64,000 nucleotides of DNA from Planctomycetota bacterium. Lineage in GTDB: Bacteria > Planctomycetota > UBA8742 > UBA2392. The notes under the pieces were generated by a model. The model did not search any database, was not told where the DNA came from, and saw only the letters and a program-made list of their open reading frames with translations. Every line of letters begins with the position of its first letter. The stretch's first letter is position 1. Of the stretch, positions 45,516 to 54,363 are shown piece after piece. The position numbers were made by a program, and so were the translations under genes. The stretch is from positions 110,642 through 174,641 of the forward strand of contig JADZFR010000002.1 in the NCBI GenBank assembly GCA_020849795.1. Direction: 5' to 3'.

Positions 45516-46423
45516 CCCGCGCGAGGATGAAACTTCAGCATCACCGAGCGCAGGCGCTTCTGGTCCACGTGCGTGTAGATCTGCGTCGTGCTGATGCTGA
45601 CGTGCCCCAGCATCTCCTGCACGCTGCGAATGTCCGCCCCGCCCTCAAGCAGGTGCGTCGCAAAGCAGTGGCGCAGCGTGTGCGGATGCACCACCGCCGG
45701 GTCTATGCCCGCTTGCTGCGCATACATCTTGACCAGGTCCCAGACGCGCGTGCGTGACAGGCGCCTGCCGTTCTTGGAAAGGTACACGAAGTCGCTGGGC
45801 TTGCGCGCCATGGCCGGGCGCCCGCGGTCCAGCCAGCGCCGCACTTCGCCTGCGGCGTTGGCCGAAATCGGCACAATCCGTTCCTTGTTACCCTTGCCGC
45901 GCACGGACAAGTAGCCCGAGTCCAGGTGCAGCTTGTTCAGCGTCAAATCGCAGACCTCACTGACCCGGGCACCGGTGGCATACAACGTCTGCAGCAGCGC
46001 ACGGTCGCGCAGCACCAGCGGCTCATCGCCTGTCGGCGCCGCCAGCAGCGCATTCACTTGCTCAAGGTCAAGATAGTCGGGCAGCGTGTGCATCACCTTG
46101 GGCGGCATCAGGTGCTGGGCCGGGTCGGCATCGGTCTTGAGCTCGACGCTGGCAAACCTGAAAAACATCCGAATCGCCGACACGCGCCGCGCCACCGTGC
46201 GGTCGGCCAGGTTTTCATTGCGCTGGGAACTCAGAAACGCGGTCAAATGCTCCGGGATCACGTGTGCGCTTTCATGCACGCCGCGGCGAAAACAGAACTC
46301 GAGCAGCAACTCAAGGTCACGCCGGTAAGCCGCCAGCGTGTTCTCGGCCAGCCCGCACTCATAGCGCAGGTAGTCAAGAAACGCCTCAAGCAGCGTGCGC
46401 AATTCGCAGGAACCACCACCCAT
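45512..46423 (-). CDS. xerD: XerC/XerD-type tyrosine recombinase
   Basis: A 303-residue site-specific recombinase. The SAM-like core-binding domain spans about 8-90 and the catalytic domain about 110-295. All catalytic residues can be placed: Arg153 (TGARVSE), Lys177 (RGKGNKER), His248 and Arg251 (HTLRHCFATHL), His274 (GHVSIS) and nucleophile Tyr283 (TQIYTHV). Length and sequence fit the housekeeping Xer proteins that resolve chromosome dimers rather than a phage integrase, and no att site or mobile genes are nearby. XerC versus XerD cannot be decided here. Confidence 0.85.
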   Translation of the reverse strand: MGGGSCELRTLLEAFLDYLRYECGLAENTLAAYRRDLELLLEFCFRRGVHESAHVIPEHLTAFLSSQRNENLADRTVARRVSAIRMFFRFASVELKTDADPAQHLMPPKVMHTLPDYLDLEQVNALLAAPTGDEPLVLRDRALLQTLYATGARVSEVCDLTLNKLHLDSGYLSVRGKGNKERIVPISANAAGEVRRWLDRGRPAMARKPSDFVYLSKNGRRLSRTRVWDLVKMYAQQAGIDPAVVHPHTLRHCFATHLLEGGADIRSVQEMLGHVSISTTQIYTHVDQKRLRSVMLKFHPRAG

Positions 46424-46496
46424 GCAAACCCCCGGCGGACATCGCCAATAGGCTTGATCGGCTGAACCGGGACGCCGGGTTGAGCAGAAACGCCAA

Positions 46497-46520
46497 GCCG
46501 CAGGCCAATCGGCCCGCGGC
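46497..46520 (-). terminator. possible terminator after tsf
   Basis: An imperfect GC stem (GCCGC, one mismatch, GGCC; loop AATC/GATT) lies 27 nt after the tsf stop on the minus strand, with only a weak T-rich tail. Confidence 0.35.
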
Positions 46521-46546
46521 GTGTGCGTGCTGTGCTGATTTGTTTC

Positions 46547-47392
46547 TTACGCTTCGCCGACCTTGATGCGGGCAAATGCCGCAAGCTTGAGCCCGGCGCC
46601 GGTGTTCTTGACGTGCTGCTCTACGTTGACGCTGGGGTCCTTCACAAAGGGCTGGGCCAGCAGTGTGTTTTCCTTGAAGTAAGCAGCGACTTTGCCGTCG
46701 GCGATCTTCTCCTGGATGTTGGCCGGCTTGCCGCTTTGCTTGGCCTGGTCAAGGGCAATTGCCTTCTCGCGCGCGATCACGTCGGCAGGAACGTCGGCTT
46801 GGGTCAGCCCGACCGGGTTGGTCGCCGCCACGTGCATGGCGATGTCCTTGGCCAGCGCCTTTTCGGCGTCGCTGGTGCCCTTGCCACCGGTGATCTTGAC
46901 CAGCACGCCCAGCTTGCCGTCACTGTGGATGTAGCTGCCGAAGAAGCCGTCGCCGTCAATCTTCATCCGCGACGAGCGGCCAAGCTGCATGTTCTCTCCG
47001 GTCTTGGCGACCAGCGCCTTGATGGCATCGGCTACGCTGCCGCCCTGCGGGTGCTTCAGTTCGGCGATGTCGCCCTGGCCCGCAACTGCGGCGTCGGCGA
47101 TGCCCTGCACCAGCTTTTTGAATTCATCGTTGTTGGCAGTGAAGTCGGTCTCGGTGCTCACGCTGATCAGCGCAGCCTGCTTGCCGCCTGCGCCCATGGC
47201 GATGGCAACTTTGCCTTCCGCGGTCTCGCGGCCGGCGCGCTTGGCGGCTTTGACTTCGCCCTTCTTGCGCAGTTCGTCGATGGCTTTCTCAACGTCGCCG
47301 CCGAATTCTTCCAGGGCGCGCTTGGCGTCCATCATGCCGCAGCCCGTGCGTTCGCGAAGTTCCTTGATCAGTGCAACGGTGATCTCTGCCAT
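46547..47392 (-). CDS. tsf: elongation factor Ts
   Basis: A 281-residue nucleotide exchange factor for EF-Tu. The N-terminal UBA-like domain reads ALIKELRERTGCGMMDAKRA, followed by GGDVEKAIDELRKKG and the conserved ETDFTANNDEF block of the core. It ends with the usual VNVEQHVKNTG-type C-terminal motif. It follows rpsB by 120 nt in the classic rpsB-tsf order. GAGGA upstream of the ATG serves as ribosome site. Confidence 0.95.
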   Translation of the reverse strand: MAEITVALIKELRERTGCGMMDAKRALEEFGGDVEKAIDELRKKGEVKAAKRAGRETAEGKVAIAMGAGGKQAALISVSTETDFTANNDEFKKLVQGIADAAVAGQGDIAELKHPQGGSVADAIKALVAKTGENMQLGRSSRMKIDGDGFFGSYIHSDGKLGVLVKITGGKGTSDAEKALAKDIAMHVAATNPVGLTQADVPADVIAREKAIALDQAKQSGKPANIQEKIADGKVAAYFKENTLLAQPFVKDPSVNVEQHVKNTGAGLKLAAFARIKVGEA

Positions 47393-47512
47393 GTCTCGTC
47401 CTCAGGTTGTTCGATGGAACGGATGCGGCGGATGAGGCGGCGGTGACCCGCCTGCCCCCAATCCGCCCGCCATCCAAAATCCCTGCTGCTTCAACGAATA
47501 CCGGTTGCCGGG

Positions 47513-48553
47513 TTAGCCTTCCGCCTTGGGCGACTCCGCGGCCGGGGCCGCTGCCGCGTCAGGCTTGCGGGCAGGCGGCTTGCGACGGACGGTCGGCGCC
47601 GGCGCCTTGTCGGCCTGCGACTCGGCTTCCTTGACTGCTTCCTCGGCGGTGGCGTCGATCTGGGCCTTCTGCTCGGCGCTGCGGGGCTTGCCGCGGCCGG
47701 CGCGTTCGCGCTGCGGGCGACGGGCGGGCTTTTCCTGGCGCGCGCGGGTCGGCTGGTCGTCAAAGGCGCGAATCTCGGCCTTCAACTCCATGCCCTGGCC
47801 GCTCTCCTTCAGTTTGCGGCCATCAATGCACGCGTCGGCCAGCGACTTCAGCACGATCTGCAATCCACGCACGCTGTCGTCGTTGCCCGGGATGACGATG
47901 TCCACGCCTTCCGGGTTGCTGTTGGTATCGGTGATGGCCACCACCGGGATTTCCAGCTTGTTGGCTTCCTTGATCGCGATTTCTTCCTGGCTGGCGTCCA
48001 CTACCACGATGGCTGCCGGCAGACGCTCAAGGGTGCGCAGACCGTCGAGGTTGGCCTGGATCTTGCGCTTCTCGCGCGTCAGCACCGACTGCATCTTCTT
48101 CGGCATCTTGGCCATCTGGCCGCTGGTCTCAAGCTTCTCCAGCATCTCAAGCCGCGACAGGCGGCGGCGAATCGTGGCGAAGTTGGTCAACGCGCCGCCC
48201 AGCCAGCGCTCGCACATGAACGCCTGGCCGCAGCGCAGCGCCTGCTCGCGCAGCACGTCTTTGGCCTGGCGCTTGGTGCCGACAAACAGCACGGAGGCGC
48301 CGGTGCTGCTGATGTTTCTAAGGAAGTGCCGCGCGGTGATAATGCCGCGCAGGCTCTGCTTCAGGTCAATGATATGGATGCCGTTGCGCTTGGCCCGGAT
48401 AAAGGGCTTCATGCGCGGGTCCCACTGGCGCGTGCGGTGGCCGAAGTGAAAACCGGCTTCGATCAGTGAGTCGGGGCTCACGAGGGGCACTTTGTCCGAC
48501 CACGTGTCGGGGGCCTTCTCGGAATTCAATGACGACATCGCTGCTTCGCTCAT
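47513..48553 (-). CDS. rpsB: 30S ribosomal protein S2 with long C-terminal tail
   Basis: A 346-residue S2 protein. The core (about 25-250) contains LIEAGFHFGHRTRQWDP, NGIHIIDLKQSL and the VVVDASQEEIAIKEANKL/IPVVAITDTNSNPEGVD signature blocks. Typical S2 is 230-260 residues; here a tail of about 85 residues rich in Arg, Lys, Ala, Pro and Glu follows. ATG 48553 was chosen, with AAGGT upstream; the frame extends 14 codons further without support. A perfect -35 promoter lies about 120 nt upstream. Confidence 0.93.
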   Translation of the reverse strand: MSEAAMSSLNSEKAPDTWSDKVPLVSPDSLIEAGFHFGHRTRQWDPRMKPFIRAKRNGIHIIDLKQSLRGIITARHFLRNISSTGASVLFVGTKRQAKDVLREQALRCGQAFMCERWLGGALTNFATIRRRLSRLEMLEKLETSGQMAKMPKKMQSVLTREKRKIQANLDGLRTLERLPAAIVVVDASQEEIAIKEANKLEIPVVAITDTNSNPEGVDIVIPGNDDSVRGLQIVLKSLADACIDGRKLKESGQGMELKAEIRAFDDQPTRARQEKPARRPQRERAGRGKPRSAEQKAQIDATAEEAVKEAESQADKAPAPTVRRKPPARKPDAAAAPAAESPKAEG

Positions 48554-48677
48554 GTCATTACCTTCATGGGTTCGCCGCGATCGTGGGCCGTTCAAGCACA
48601 GCCCCGCAGACGCCCATGTTCAAAAGACTTGCAGCCGGCCAGGAACCATCCCGGCGAAACGGCAGCAAGGGGCGGGA

Positions 48678-48705
48678 AGGATAGCGCTGGCGTGCATGCT
48701 GTCAA
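48678..48705 (-). promoter_or_regulatory. promoter of rpsB-tsf
   Basis: On the minus strand, perfect TTGACA (48705-48700), a 16-bp spacer and TATCCT (48683-48678) give a start near 48671 and a leader of about 118 nt before rpsB. The leader could hold an autoregulatory S2 site, but no known motif was recognised. Confidence 0.65.
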
Positions 48706-48982
48706 TCAGGGGCAATTCGCCAGGCAGTCCGCCCGCTATGGCGCATCTCCCCAAGTAGCCCAGCCGGCAACCTGACACGTATCACATGGGCATTGTGTCA
48801 AAGCCGGGTCCAAATGACTGGCTCGTGACGGCGTGGTATTTCCGGGGTTAGAACCCGTCAGGACAAGGATTTAACCCCTTGACCGGATTGCGGGACGCAT
48901 TAACGTCGAAGGTCTAGCACCCCCCCGGTACGTGAACCAAACTAGCCTGATTCACTCGCAATTTGGCGTGTGGGAGCAGCAC
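48706..48982 (+). promoter_or_regulatory. intergenic region with inverted repeats and a probable promoter
   Basis: No gene is seen in the gap between the divergent rpsB promoter and the coiled-coil gene. TGACAC/GTGTCA arms at 48773-48778 and 48795-48800 form a spaced inverted repeat. GGGGTTA (48844-48850) and TAACCCC (48872-48878) form another, in competition with a local GGGTT-AG-AACCC hairpin (48845-48856). Directly after it, TTGACC (48879-48884), a 16-bp spacer and TAACGT (48901-48906) look like the promoter of the downstream gene. Confidence 0.4.
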
Positions 48983-49858
48983 GTGCACATTCTTACCAAG
49001 ATTTTGATCATCGTGAATCTGGTTCTGTGCTTGGTACTCAGCCAGTACGTCTGGATTGCCCTGGCCGGAAACGCCCAGTGGCGAGAGAAGTACGAGTTTG
49101 AGCGCCAGGCCCGGCATGCAGACAAAAACCAGCTCGAGACCGCCTATAACAAGCTGCTGGCCCAGCGCGCGACCAACCAGGAGCGCACAGGCCAGAACAG
49201 CGCCGAAGTGGCAGCCCTGAACGCCACCAAGCAGGCACTTGAGGCCTGGAAACTCGAGGCGACGCTGGCTGCCAGCGACGCCGAGCGCACCGCCAACGAC
49301 CTGCTGGCGGCAACCCAGCCCTTCAGCGACATCAGCAAGAAGTACGACACCGACGTGGTGCAGAAGCTGCAAAGCACCGTCGAGCAGCTCAGCGACCGCA
49401 AGGCGACATTGTTCCAGCAGCGCGGCGACGCCCTGTTGAACGTGGCACAGGCCCAGAACACCTACGCCGAAAAGAACGAGCAGTTCCGGCGCCTGGAGTA
49501 CCACCACTTCCTTCTACAGGAAGAGCATGAACGCCGCATGGACACCCAGGCCCGCTATCGCTGGCTGCGCCCGGACATCCAGAAAGAACTGGGCGACAAC
49601 GGCCCGGTGATCTTCGCCGAGGTGTTGTGGGCCGTGGGCAACAGCCTGCAACTCAACAAGGGCCGCCGCGACGGCGTTGAACTGCACCAGAAGTACACGA
49701 TCATGCGCAACGGCAGCACGATTGCCGTGGTGGACGTTGTGGAAGTGCAGAACGAAACCTGCGAGTGCATCATCGAGGACCTGGTCAGCAGCGCGGTCAA
49801 GCCCCAGAAGGGCGACGAAGGCATCACACGGTTGTTCATGGCGCGCATGCGTCGCTAA
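48983..49858 (+). CDS. membrane-anchored coiled-coil protein, paralogue 1
   Basis: A 291-residue protein with one N-terminal transmembrane helix (about 5-28, ILIIVNLVLCLVLSQYVWIA), a long Ala/Gln/Glu-rich coiled coil (about 35-190) and a C-terminal beta domain (about 205-290). GTG 48983 was chosen because GGGAG (48972-48976) precedes it; the GTG at 48932 has no ribosome site. The C-terminal module (AVGNSLQLNKGRRDGVELH, then YTIMRNGSTIAVVDVVEVQ) recurs in the next two genes. It is probably an envelope protein facing the periplasm. The family has not been recognised. Confidence 0.75.
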   Translation: MHILTKILIIVNLVLCLVLSQYVWIALAGNAQWREKYEFERQARHADKNQLETAYNKLLAQRATNQERTGQNSAEVAALNATKQALEAWKLEATLAASDAERTANDLLAATQPFSDISKKYDTDVVQKLQSTVEQLSDRKATLFQQRGDALLNVAQAQNTYAEKNEQFRRLEYHHFLLQEEHERRMDTQARYRWLRPDIQKELGDNGPVIFAEVLWAVGNSLQLNKGRRDGVELHQKYTIMRNGSTIAVVDVVEVQNETCECIIEDLVSSAVKPQKGDEGITRLFMARMRR

Positions 49859-49911
49859 CGGGTACTGACGGAACTAACGGTCGGGCGATTGGCCCGTGCA
49901 AGAGGTAAACG

Positions 49912-50970
49912 ATGGGCGTCTTTTCGAGAACCATGTTGATGCTCACCCTGGCGTGGCTTGTCGGGTTGATTGTCACGTTCATCTTCATGAGCAACACCAG
50001 CGAACCCAGCTGGCGCGAGAAGTTCATCGCCGAGGCCAACATCCGGCGCGCGCTGGCCTATCGCTACGTGGACATCATGGGCGGCAGCGTGGCCGAGCGC
50101 GGCCACCAGGGCGGCGCGGACAGCAGCAACGCCAGCCTGCCGGCAGAAAGCATCGGCGCGGCGCCCTACGGCCTGCCCGATGAGCAAGCCAACGCCGGCA
50201 GCACCGACCCGCTGCCCGGCGCCAAGGTGCCTGACGGCAACTCGCTGCTCAAGCAGGAAGAAGCAGAAGGCGCCAAGCAGGCCGACAACTTCGAACTCGC
50301 CAAACAGACCGCAATCCAGGACATCAACACCCTGCGCACCGATATCGCCACCGCGCAGCGCAACCGCCGCATCCACGACGCCAAGCTGGCCGAAGTGCGC
50401 GAAGCCGCGCGCATGTTTGCCGCCGAAATGCAGAGCTACCGATACATCATCGCCAGCTTCCAGCAGAAGGTGTTCAACCTCGACTACGAAATCCAGCGGG
50501 TGATGATCGAGAAAGACTCGCTGATCGCAGAGCTGGCCCAGGTTGAAAACGACATCCGCCGCATCGACGGCCAGGCCATGACTCTCGAAGACGGCTACTA
50601 CGAAATCAGCAAACTGTACGACCGCACCATCAAGATCCTCGCCTGGTACGAACAGTCCGACCCCAACCTGCGCCTGATGGCTGACACAGCCGGCCGCGGC
50701 TGGCTTCGCGGCAAGGTCGTGGCGGTGGGCAGCGACCCGCGCACTGGCGTGCTGAGCATCAGCATCGGGCGCAATGAAAAGGTGCAGGTCAACCAGGTGT
50801 TCACGATCTACCGCAACGACAAGTTCGTGGCGCGCATGGTGGTTGAGAACGTCAGCCACAACACGTCCACCGGCCGCCTGCTCGAAGAGTTCCGGGGCCG
50901 TGCGTTTGTGGCAGAGGGTGACAGCGTAAAGACGGCCGAGCCTTTTGGCGGGGCTGCGCTGCGTCGCTAG
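49912..50970 (+). CDS. membrane-anchored coiled-coil protein, paralogue 2
   Basis: A 352-residue protein with the same plan: transmembrane helix (about 8-27), a low-complexity Ala/Gly/Ser linker (to about 115), a coiled coil (about 115-245) and a C-terminal beta module (about 260-350) with GVLSISIGRNEKVQVNQVF and TIYRNDKFVARMVVENV. AGAGG precedes the ATG. It starts 53 nt after paralogue 1 and is followed by paralogue 3 at 57 nt, so the three form an operon. It may assemble with its neighbours through the coiled coils. Confidence 0.75.
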   Translation: MGVFSRTMLMLTLAWLVGLIVTFIFMSNTSEPSWREKFIAEANIRRALAYRYVDIMGGSVAERGHQGGADSSNASLPAESIGAAPYGLPDEQANAGSTDPLPGAKVPDGNSLLKQEEAEGAKQADNFELAKQTAIQDINTLRTDIATAQRNRRIHDAKLAEVREAARMFAAEMQSYRYIIASFQQKVFNLDYEIQRVMIEKDSLIAELAQVENDIRRIDGQAMTLEDGYYEISKLYDRTIKILAWYEQSDPNLRLMADTAGRGWLRGKVVAVGSDPRTGVLSISIGRNEKVQVNQVFTIYRNDKFVARMVVENVSHNTSTGRLLEEFRGRAFVAEGDSVKTAEPFGGAALRR

Positions 50971-51027
50971 GTCAGACGAAACCAACGAACCAGGCCGGTA
51001 TGACCGGAAAGCAATAAGGAAGCAACC

Positions 51028-51666
51028 ATGGCCAAGAAAGCACTTCCTCCGCGCAGGGCCACAGCGGGCCCCGCAGCCAGCGGCAACATGCAGGCGTCGC
51101 AGCCGATGCAATCTGAAGCCGTCGGCAAGTTCGACAAGTTTGCCACCTTTGCGCTGGCCTTGCCGTGCACAGTGCTGGCGATTGTCGGGCTGGTGGTCGG
51201 TATCGGCTATACCCACGCCGAGCACGACATTGGACTGTTCGGCTTTCCCAAGAAGAACAAGTTGAGCTGGGAAGGCGGCGGCGAGTCGGTGCAGAAGCTC
51301 TCGGGCGCCGTGCAGATCACGGGTTTTGAACAGACCAACTACATCGGCCGCTCCAGCAGCGGCGACGTGGACGTGGCAGTACTGAATGTCGGCAGCGGCA
51401 ACAATGTTAGCCTGGGCGACGTTTTCACCCTGAGCACCGAAAACCCGGATGTCCGCCTTGAGTTCATCGTGTTTGACGTGCAGTCCACGGTAAGCCGGGC
51501 GTACATTCTGCTGGGCCAGAACACCGAGGGCAAAGCCCGCACCGCCAGCCTGAAACTTTCCGACATTGATAAGCTCTGTGGCGGCACCAGCGGCATTGGC
51601 GTCAAGCGCGACTGGAAGGACCAGATTGTGCGCAGGTACGTCGAAACGCGCTCAACGGCACAATAG
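51028..51666 (+). CDS. membrane-anchored protein, paralogue 3
   Basis: A 212-residue protein. A 35-residue Ala/Gln/Pro-rich cytoplasmic N-terminus precedes a transmembrane helix (about 42-62), followed directly by the C-terminal beta module (about 85-200: VAVLNVGSGNNVSLGDVFTL). The coiled coil of paralogues 1 and 2 is missing. AAGGAAG precedes the ATG. A strong terminator after the stop ends the three-gene unit before the HtrA-like genes. Function unknown. Confidence 0.7.
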   Translation: MAKKALPPRRATAGPAASGNMQASQPMQSEAVGKFDKFATFALALPCTVLAIVGLVVGIGYTHAEHDIGLFGFPKKNKLSWEGGGESVQKLSGAVQITGFEQTNYIGRSSSGDVDVAVLNVGSGNNVSLGDVFTLSTENPDVRLEFIVFDVQSTVSRAYILLGQNTEGKARTASLKLSDIDKLCGGTSGIGVKRDWKDQIVRRYVETRSTAQ

Positions 51667-51689
51667 TCTGCAGAAAACCTGAATGACCA

Positions 51690-51726
51690 AAGTGCGAAGG
51701 CCCCCGGGCCTTCGCACTTGTCTTTG
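51690..51726 (+). terminator. intrinsic terminator of the coiled-coil operon
   Basis: A perfect 13-bp stem (51690-51702 with 51707-51719) with loop CCCG, followed by GTCTTTG, lies 24 nt after the stop. Confidence 0.8.
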
Positions 51727-51880
51727 AATTCGACGCGAGCCAATCCAAATCGCGTGAGGATTTTCCGCTCCCGTGGACAAGACCTGTTCCGTAAAAGAAA
51801 CATGGACACGGGGCCTGTGCCCCGCCAAACCATGCACCCGCATGCTCTTGACTGATCGCTTGATCGAAAGGAATTACCGG

Positions 51881-53080
51881 ATGGGACGTGCACTCCGCAT
51901 CGCCTGTCTGCCTGCAATTCTGGCCCTTGCGGCGATACTTGCCGTAAGCGCAGCCAGCAGCCAGGCTGAACCAGGCACCAACACACTGAAATCCCTGCAG
52001 TCGGAACGGGTTTCGCTCGCGAAATCGTTGTCTCCGTCCATCGTCGCGATTGCCGCCACGCGGCCCGACCTTGCCGCCATGGGCCAGACCGGCATGGCCG
52101 GCGGCGGCGCCATGGCAGCCAGCGGGTTCGTCGTGGACGGCGACTTCGTGATGACCTGCATGGAAGGCTCGGCCCTGATTCCTGAGGGTCGCCGCAGCGG
52201 CGGCGACGTCTTCATGAAGCCCGGCACCAGCGTTTGGATGATGGCCCACGACGGCACCGAGTTTTCGGGCACTGTCGTTGGTCGTGACCGCCGCAACCTC
52301 GCGCTGCTGGTCAAGATGGACGAGGGTCACCCTGACCTTCCATCACTCAAGTTCGGCGATTCTGATGCCGCGCGCATGGGCACGACCACCATCGGCCTGG
52401 GCAACACGCTCGACAGCATGCTGATTGACCGCACCGTGAGCTTCAGCTACGGCACGGTCAGCGGCTTCTACCGCTTTGAGCCCCTGGACGTGATGAATCC
52501 TGACGACGCAACCCAGCACGGCGACCCCTACAAGGGCAACGTGCTTGAGGTCGACGTCGCGGTTCACCCCGGCGACCACGGCGGTCCTGTCGTCAACCTG
52601 AGCGGCGAAGTGATCGGCATGATGACCGGGCACTTCATGGCAGGCCGCTACCTCGGCTGCACGGTGCCCAGCAACCAGCTGCGCGCGGTGATGGCGCAGC
52701 TCAAGAAGGGCATTGCGGAAGACGAGCTGGCACGCGGCAAGCTGGGCTTCATTGCCCACACGCCGGCGGGCGACCCGAAGGTCTACATCAAGGACGTCGA
52801 AGCCGACGGCCCCGCGGCCAAAGCCGGCATCAAGGTCGGCATGGAACTGGTGCGGGTCGACAACTACCGCATCCCCAACTGGGACCGGCTGAAGGAAATG
52901 CTGGGCGTGGCCTACATGGAAGTCGAACGCAGCGGCGCATTCGGTCGCGGCGCGGTGAAGGTACCGATCAGCTACGGGCTGCCGGTTGGCACGCACATCC
53001 AGTTGACGCTGCGTGACCCGTCCACGGGCAAGGAAACCACGGTCGACCTTGTGGTCGGCGAGAAGGACGAAGACTTCTAA
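51881..53080 (+). CDS. HtrA-like pseudoprotease 1 with PDZ domain
   Basis: A 399-residue exported protein with a signal peptide (about 1-29), a trypsin-fold domain (about 45-285) and a PDZ domain (about 288-395, GPAAKAGIKVGMELVRV). The catalytic triad is lost at every site: the His region reads MTCMEG (Glu95 at the His position), the Asp site reads DRRNLALL (Asn139), and the Ser site reads PGDHGGP (His233). The surrounding fold motifs are intact, so this is a maintained inactive homologue rather than a decayed gene. ATG 51881 has AAAGGA upstream. It is the first of three HtrA-like genes in a row and may bind or regulate the active third member. Confidence 0.85.
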   Translation: MGRALRIACLPAILALAAILAVSAASSQAEPGTNTLKSLQSERVSLAKSLSPSIVAIAATRPDLAAMGQTGMAGGGAMAASGFVVDGDFVMTCMEGSALIPEGRRSGGDVFMKPGTSVWMMAHDGTEFSGTVVGRDRRNLALLVKMDEGHPDLPSLKFGDSDAARMGTTTIGLGNTLDSMLIDRTVSFSYGTVSGFYRFEPLDVMNPDDATQHGDPYKGNVLEVDVAVHPGDHGGPVVNLSGEVIGMMTGHFMAGRYLGCTVPSNQLRAVMAQLKKGIAEDELARGKLGFIAHTPAGDPKVYIKDVEADGPAAKAGIKVGMELVRVDNYRIPNWDRLKEMLGVAYMEVERSGAFGRGAVKVPISYGLPVGTHIQLTLRDPSTGKETTVDLVVGEKDEDF

Positions 53081-53147
53081 GGCGCCACAGAACGCGAAAC
53101 GCATGCAGGCCGCGCAAGCGCAGCCTGCTTACGAAGGAAGAACGAAG

Positions 53148-54287
53148 ATGAAAAAGACAGCACTGGCAATCGCGCTTCTGCTCGGGCTTGGCATCGTTGC
53201 CGGCCTGGCGCAGGACGCCCCCGCCGCCAAAGGCGACAAGACGACCGCAGCACCGCGCTACGCCAACATGCCTGCGATGCCGCTGCACCGCGAACTGGAA
53301 AAGCACCGCATTGCTGTCGCGGCAGAAGTCGCGTCGCACACGGTGTCGGTCGAGATTGATTATGACCGCGACGCCGCCGCAAGCGGCCCGCGCGCCCCGA
53401 TCCAGATCCCCGGCATGGGCTCAGACCCGAACGACCCGTTCCAGCGTTATGACCTTGGCCCGTTCTCGGGCCTGGTCGTGGGGCCCAACCACATCCTGAT
53501 CAGCGACCGCTGCCTGGGCGACTTCAACGAAACCGGCGCCAGCGACGCCGTGGAGGCCATTACCGTGACCCTGCCCAACGGCGAGCGTTGGCCGGCACGC
53601 GTCGTCGGCCGCCACCAGCAGATCGACCTGGCGCTGCTTGAACTCGACTGCATCATCGACAAGACCTGCCCGACGCTGAAGATCATCAAGTTCCCGGCCA
53701 AGCGCATTCCGCTTGACCGCGGACAGATGGTCATCGTCGTCGGCCGCGGCCAGAACCCGCTGGGCACACTGGTCAACGACGGCATCGTCAGCGCCCTTGA
53801 GCGCGAAGAAGGCCGCGCGTTCCAGCTGGATGCGCGTATCGGCAACAGCACGCTGGGTGCGCCGGTCGTTGACCGCGACGGCACGCTGGTCGGCATGGTC
53901 ACCATGCACAACCACCAGACCTTCGGCCAGGCCAGCGGCGTCAGCTATGCCGCCTACATGGACGAAGTGCACGCCGCCTACGCCCTGATGAAGGACGGCA
54001 AGTTCATCAAGCGCCCGCCGTCGCCGTTCATGGGCGTCGGCGCGCAGAAGAAGTGGCCCGACAAGCCGGGCCTCGAAATCGGCAACATCGTGGACGGCAG
54101 CGGCGCCCAGAAGGCGGGCCTGCGCGTCGGCGACATCATCCTGCAGGTGAACGAAAAGGACATGAACGAGCTGGAAGACCTGCTGGCCGTCATCAGCAAG
54201 CAGAAGGTCGGCGACACTCTGAGCGTGAAGTACCTGCGCGGCGAAGAAGAAGCTACCGCCAAGGTCACGCTCGGCCCGCGCCCGTAA
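53148..54287 (+). CDS. HtrA-like pseudoprotease 2 with PDZ domain
   Basis: A 379-residue exported protein with a signal peptide (about 1-21), a trypsin-fold domain (about 55-285) and a C-terminal PDZ (about 295-377, GAQKAGLRVGDIILQVNEKD). The Asp is kept (QIDLALLEL, Asp160), but the His site reads ILISDRC (Arg121) and the Ser loop reads IGNSTLGAP, which aligned without gaps puts Leu236 at the nucleophile; Ser234 lies two residues off. It is probably inactive. AAGGAAG precedes ATG 53148, and the gap to the preceding gene is 67 nt, so co-transcription is likely. Confidence 0.83.
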   Translation: MKKTALAIALLLGLGIVAGLAQDAPAAKGDKTTAAPRYANMPAMPLHRELEKHRIAVAAEVASHTVSVEIDYDRDAAASGPRAPIQIPGMGSDPNDPFQRYDLGPFSGLVVGPNHILISDRCLGDFNETGASDAVEAITVTLPNGERWPARVVGRHQQIDLALLELDCIIDKTCPTLKIIKFPAKRIPLDRGQMVIVVGRGQNPLGTLVNDGIVSALEREEGRAFQLDARIGNSTLGAPVVDRDGTLVGMVTMHNHQTFGQASGVSYAAYMDEVHAAYALMKDGKFIKRPPSPFMGVGAQKKWPDKPGLEIGNIVDGSGAQKAGLRVGDIILQVNEKDMNELEDLLAVISKQKVGDTLSVKYLRGEEEATAKVTLGPRP

Positions 54288-54363
54288 GGCAGGCTGCCAG
54301 AGTACTGTGAGCAAACAAACGCAACGGGCGCTCCAACGCCTGTCAAACGAAAGAGGCAAGAAC

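Noticed and set aside
45512..46423. Tyrosine recombinase as sign of an integrated element
   Set aside because: Sequence and length fit housekeeping XerC/D; neighbours are core genes (tsf, rpsB), with no att repeats, and the tRNA gene is 10 kb away.
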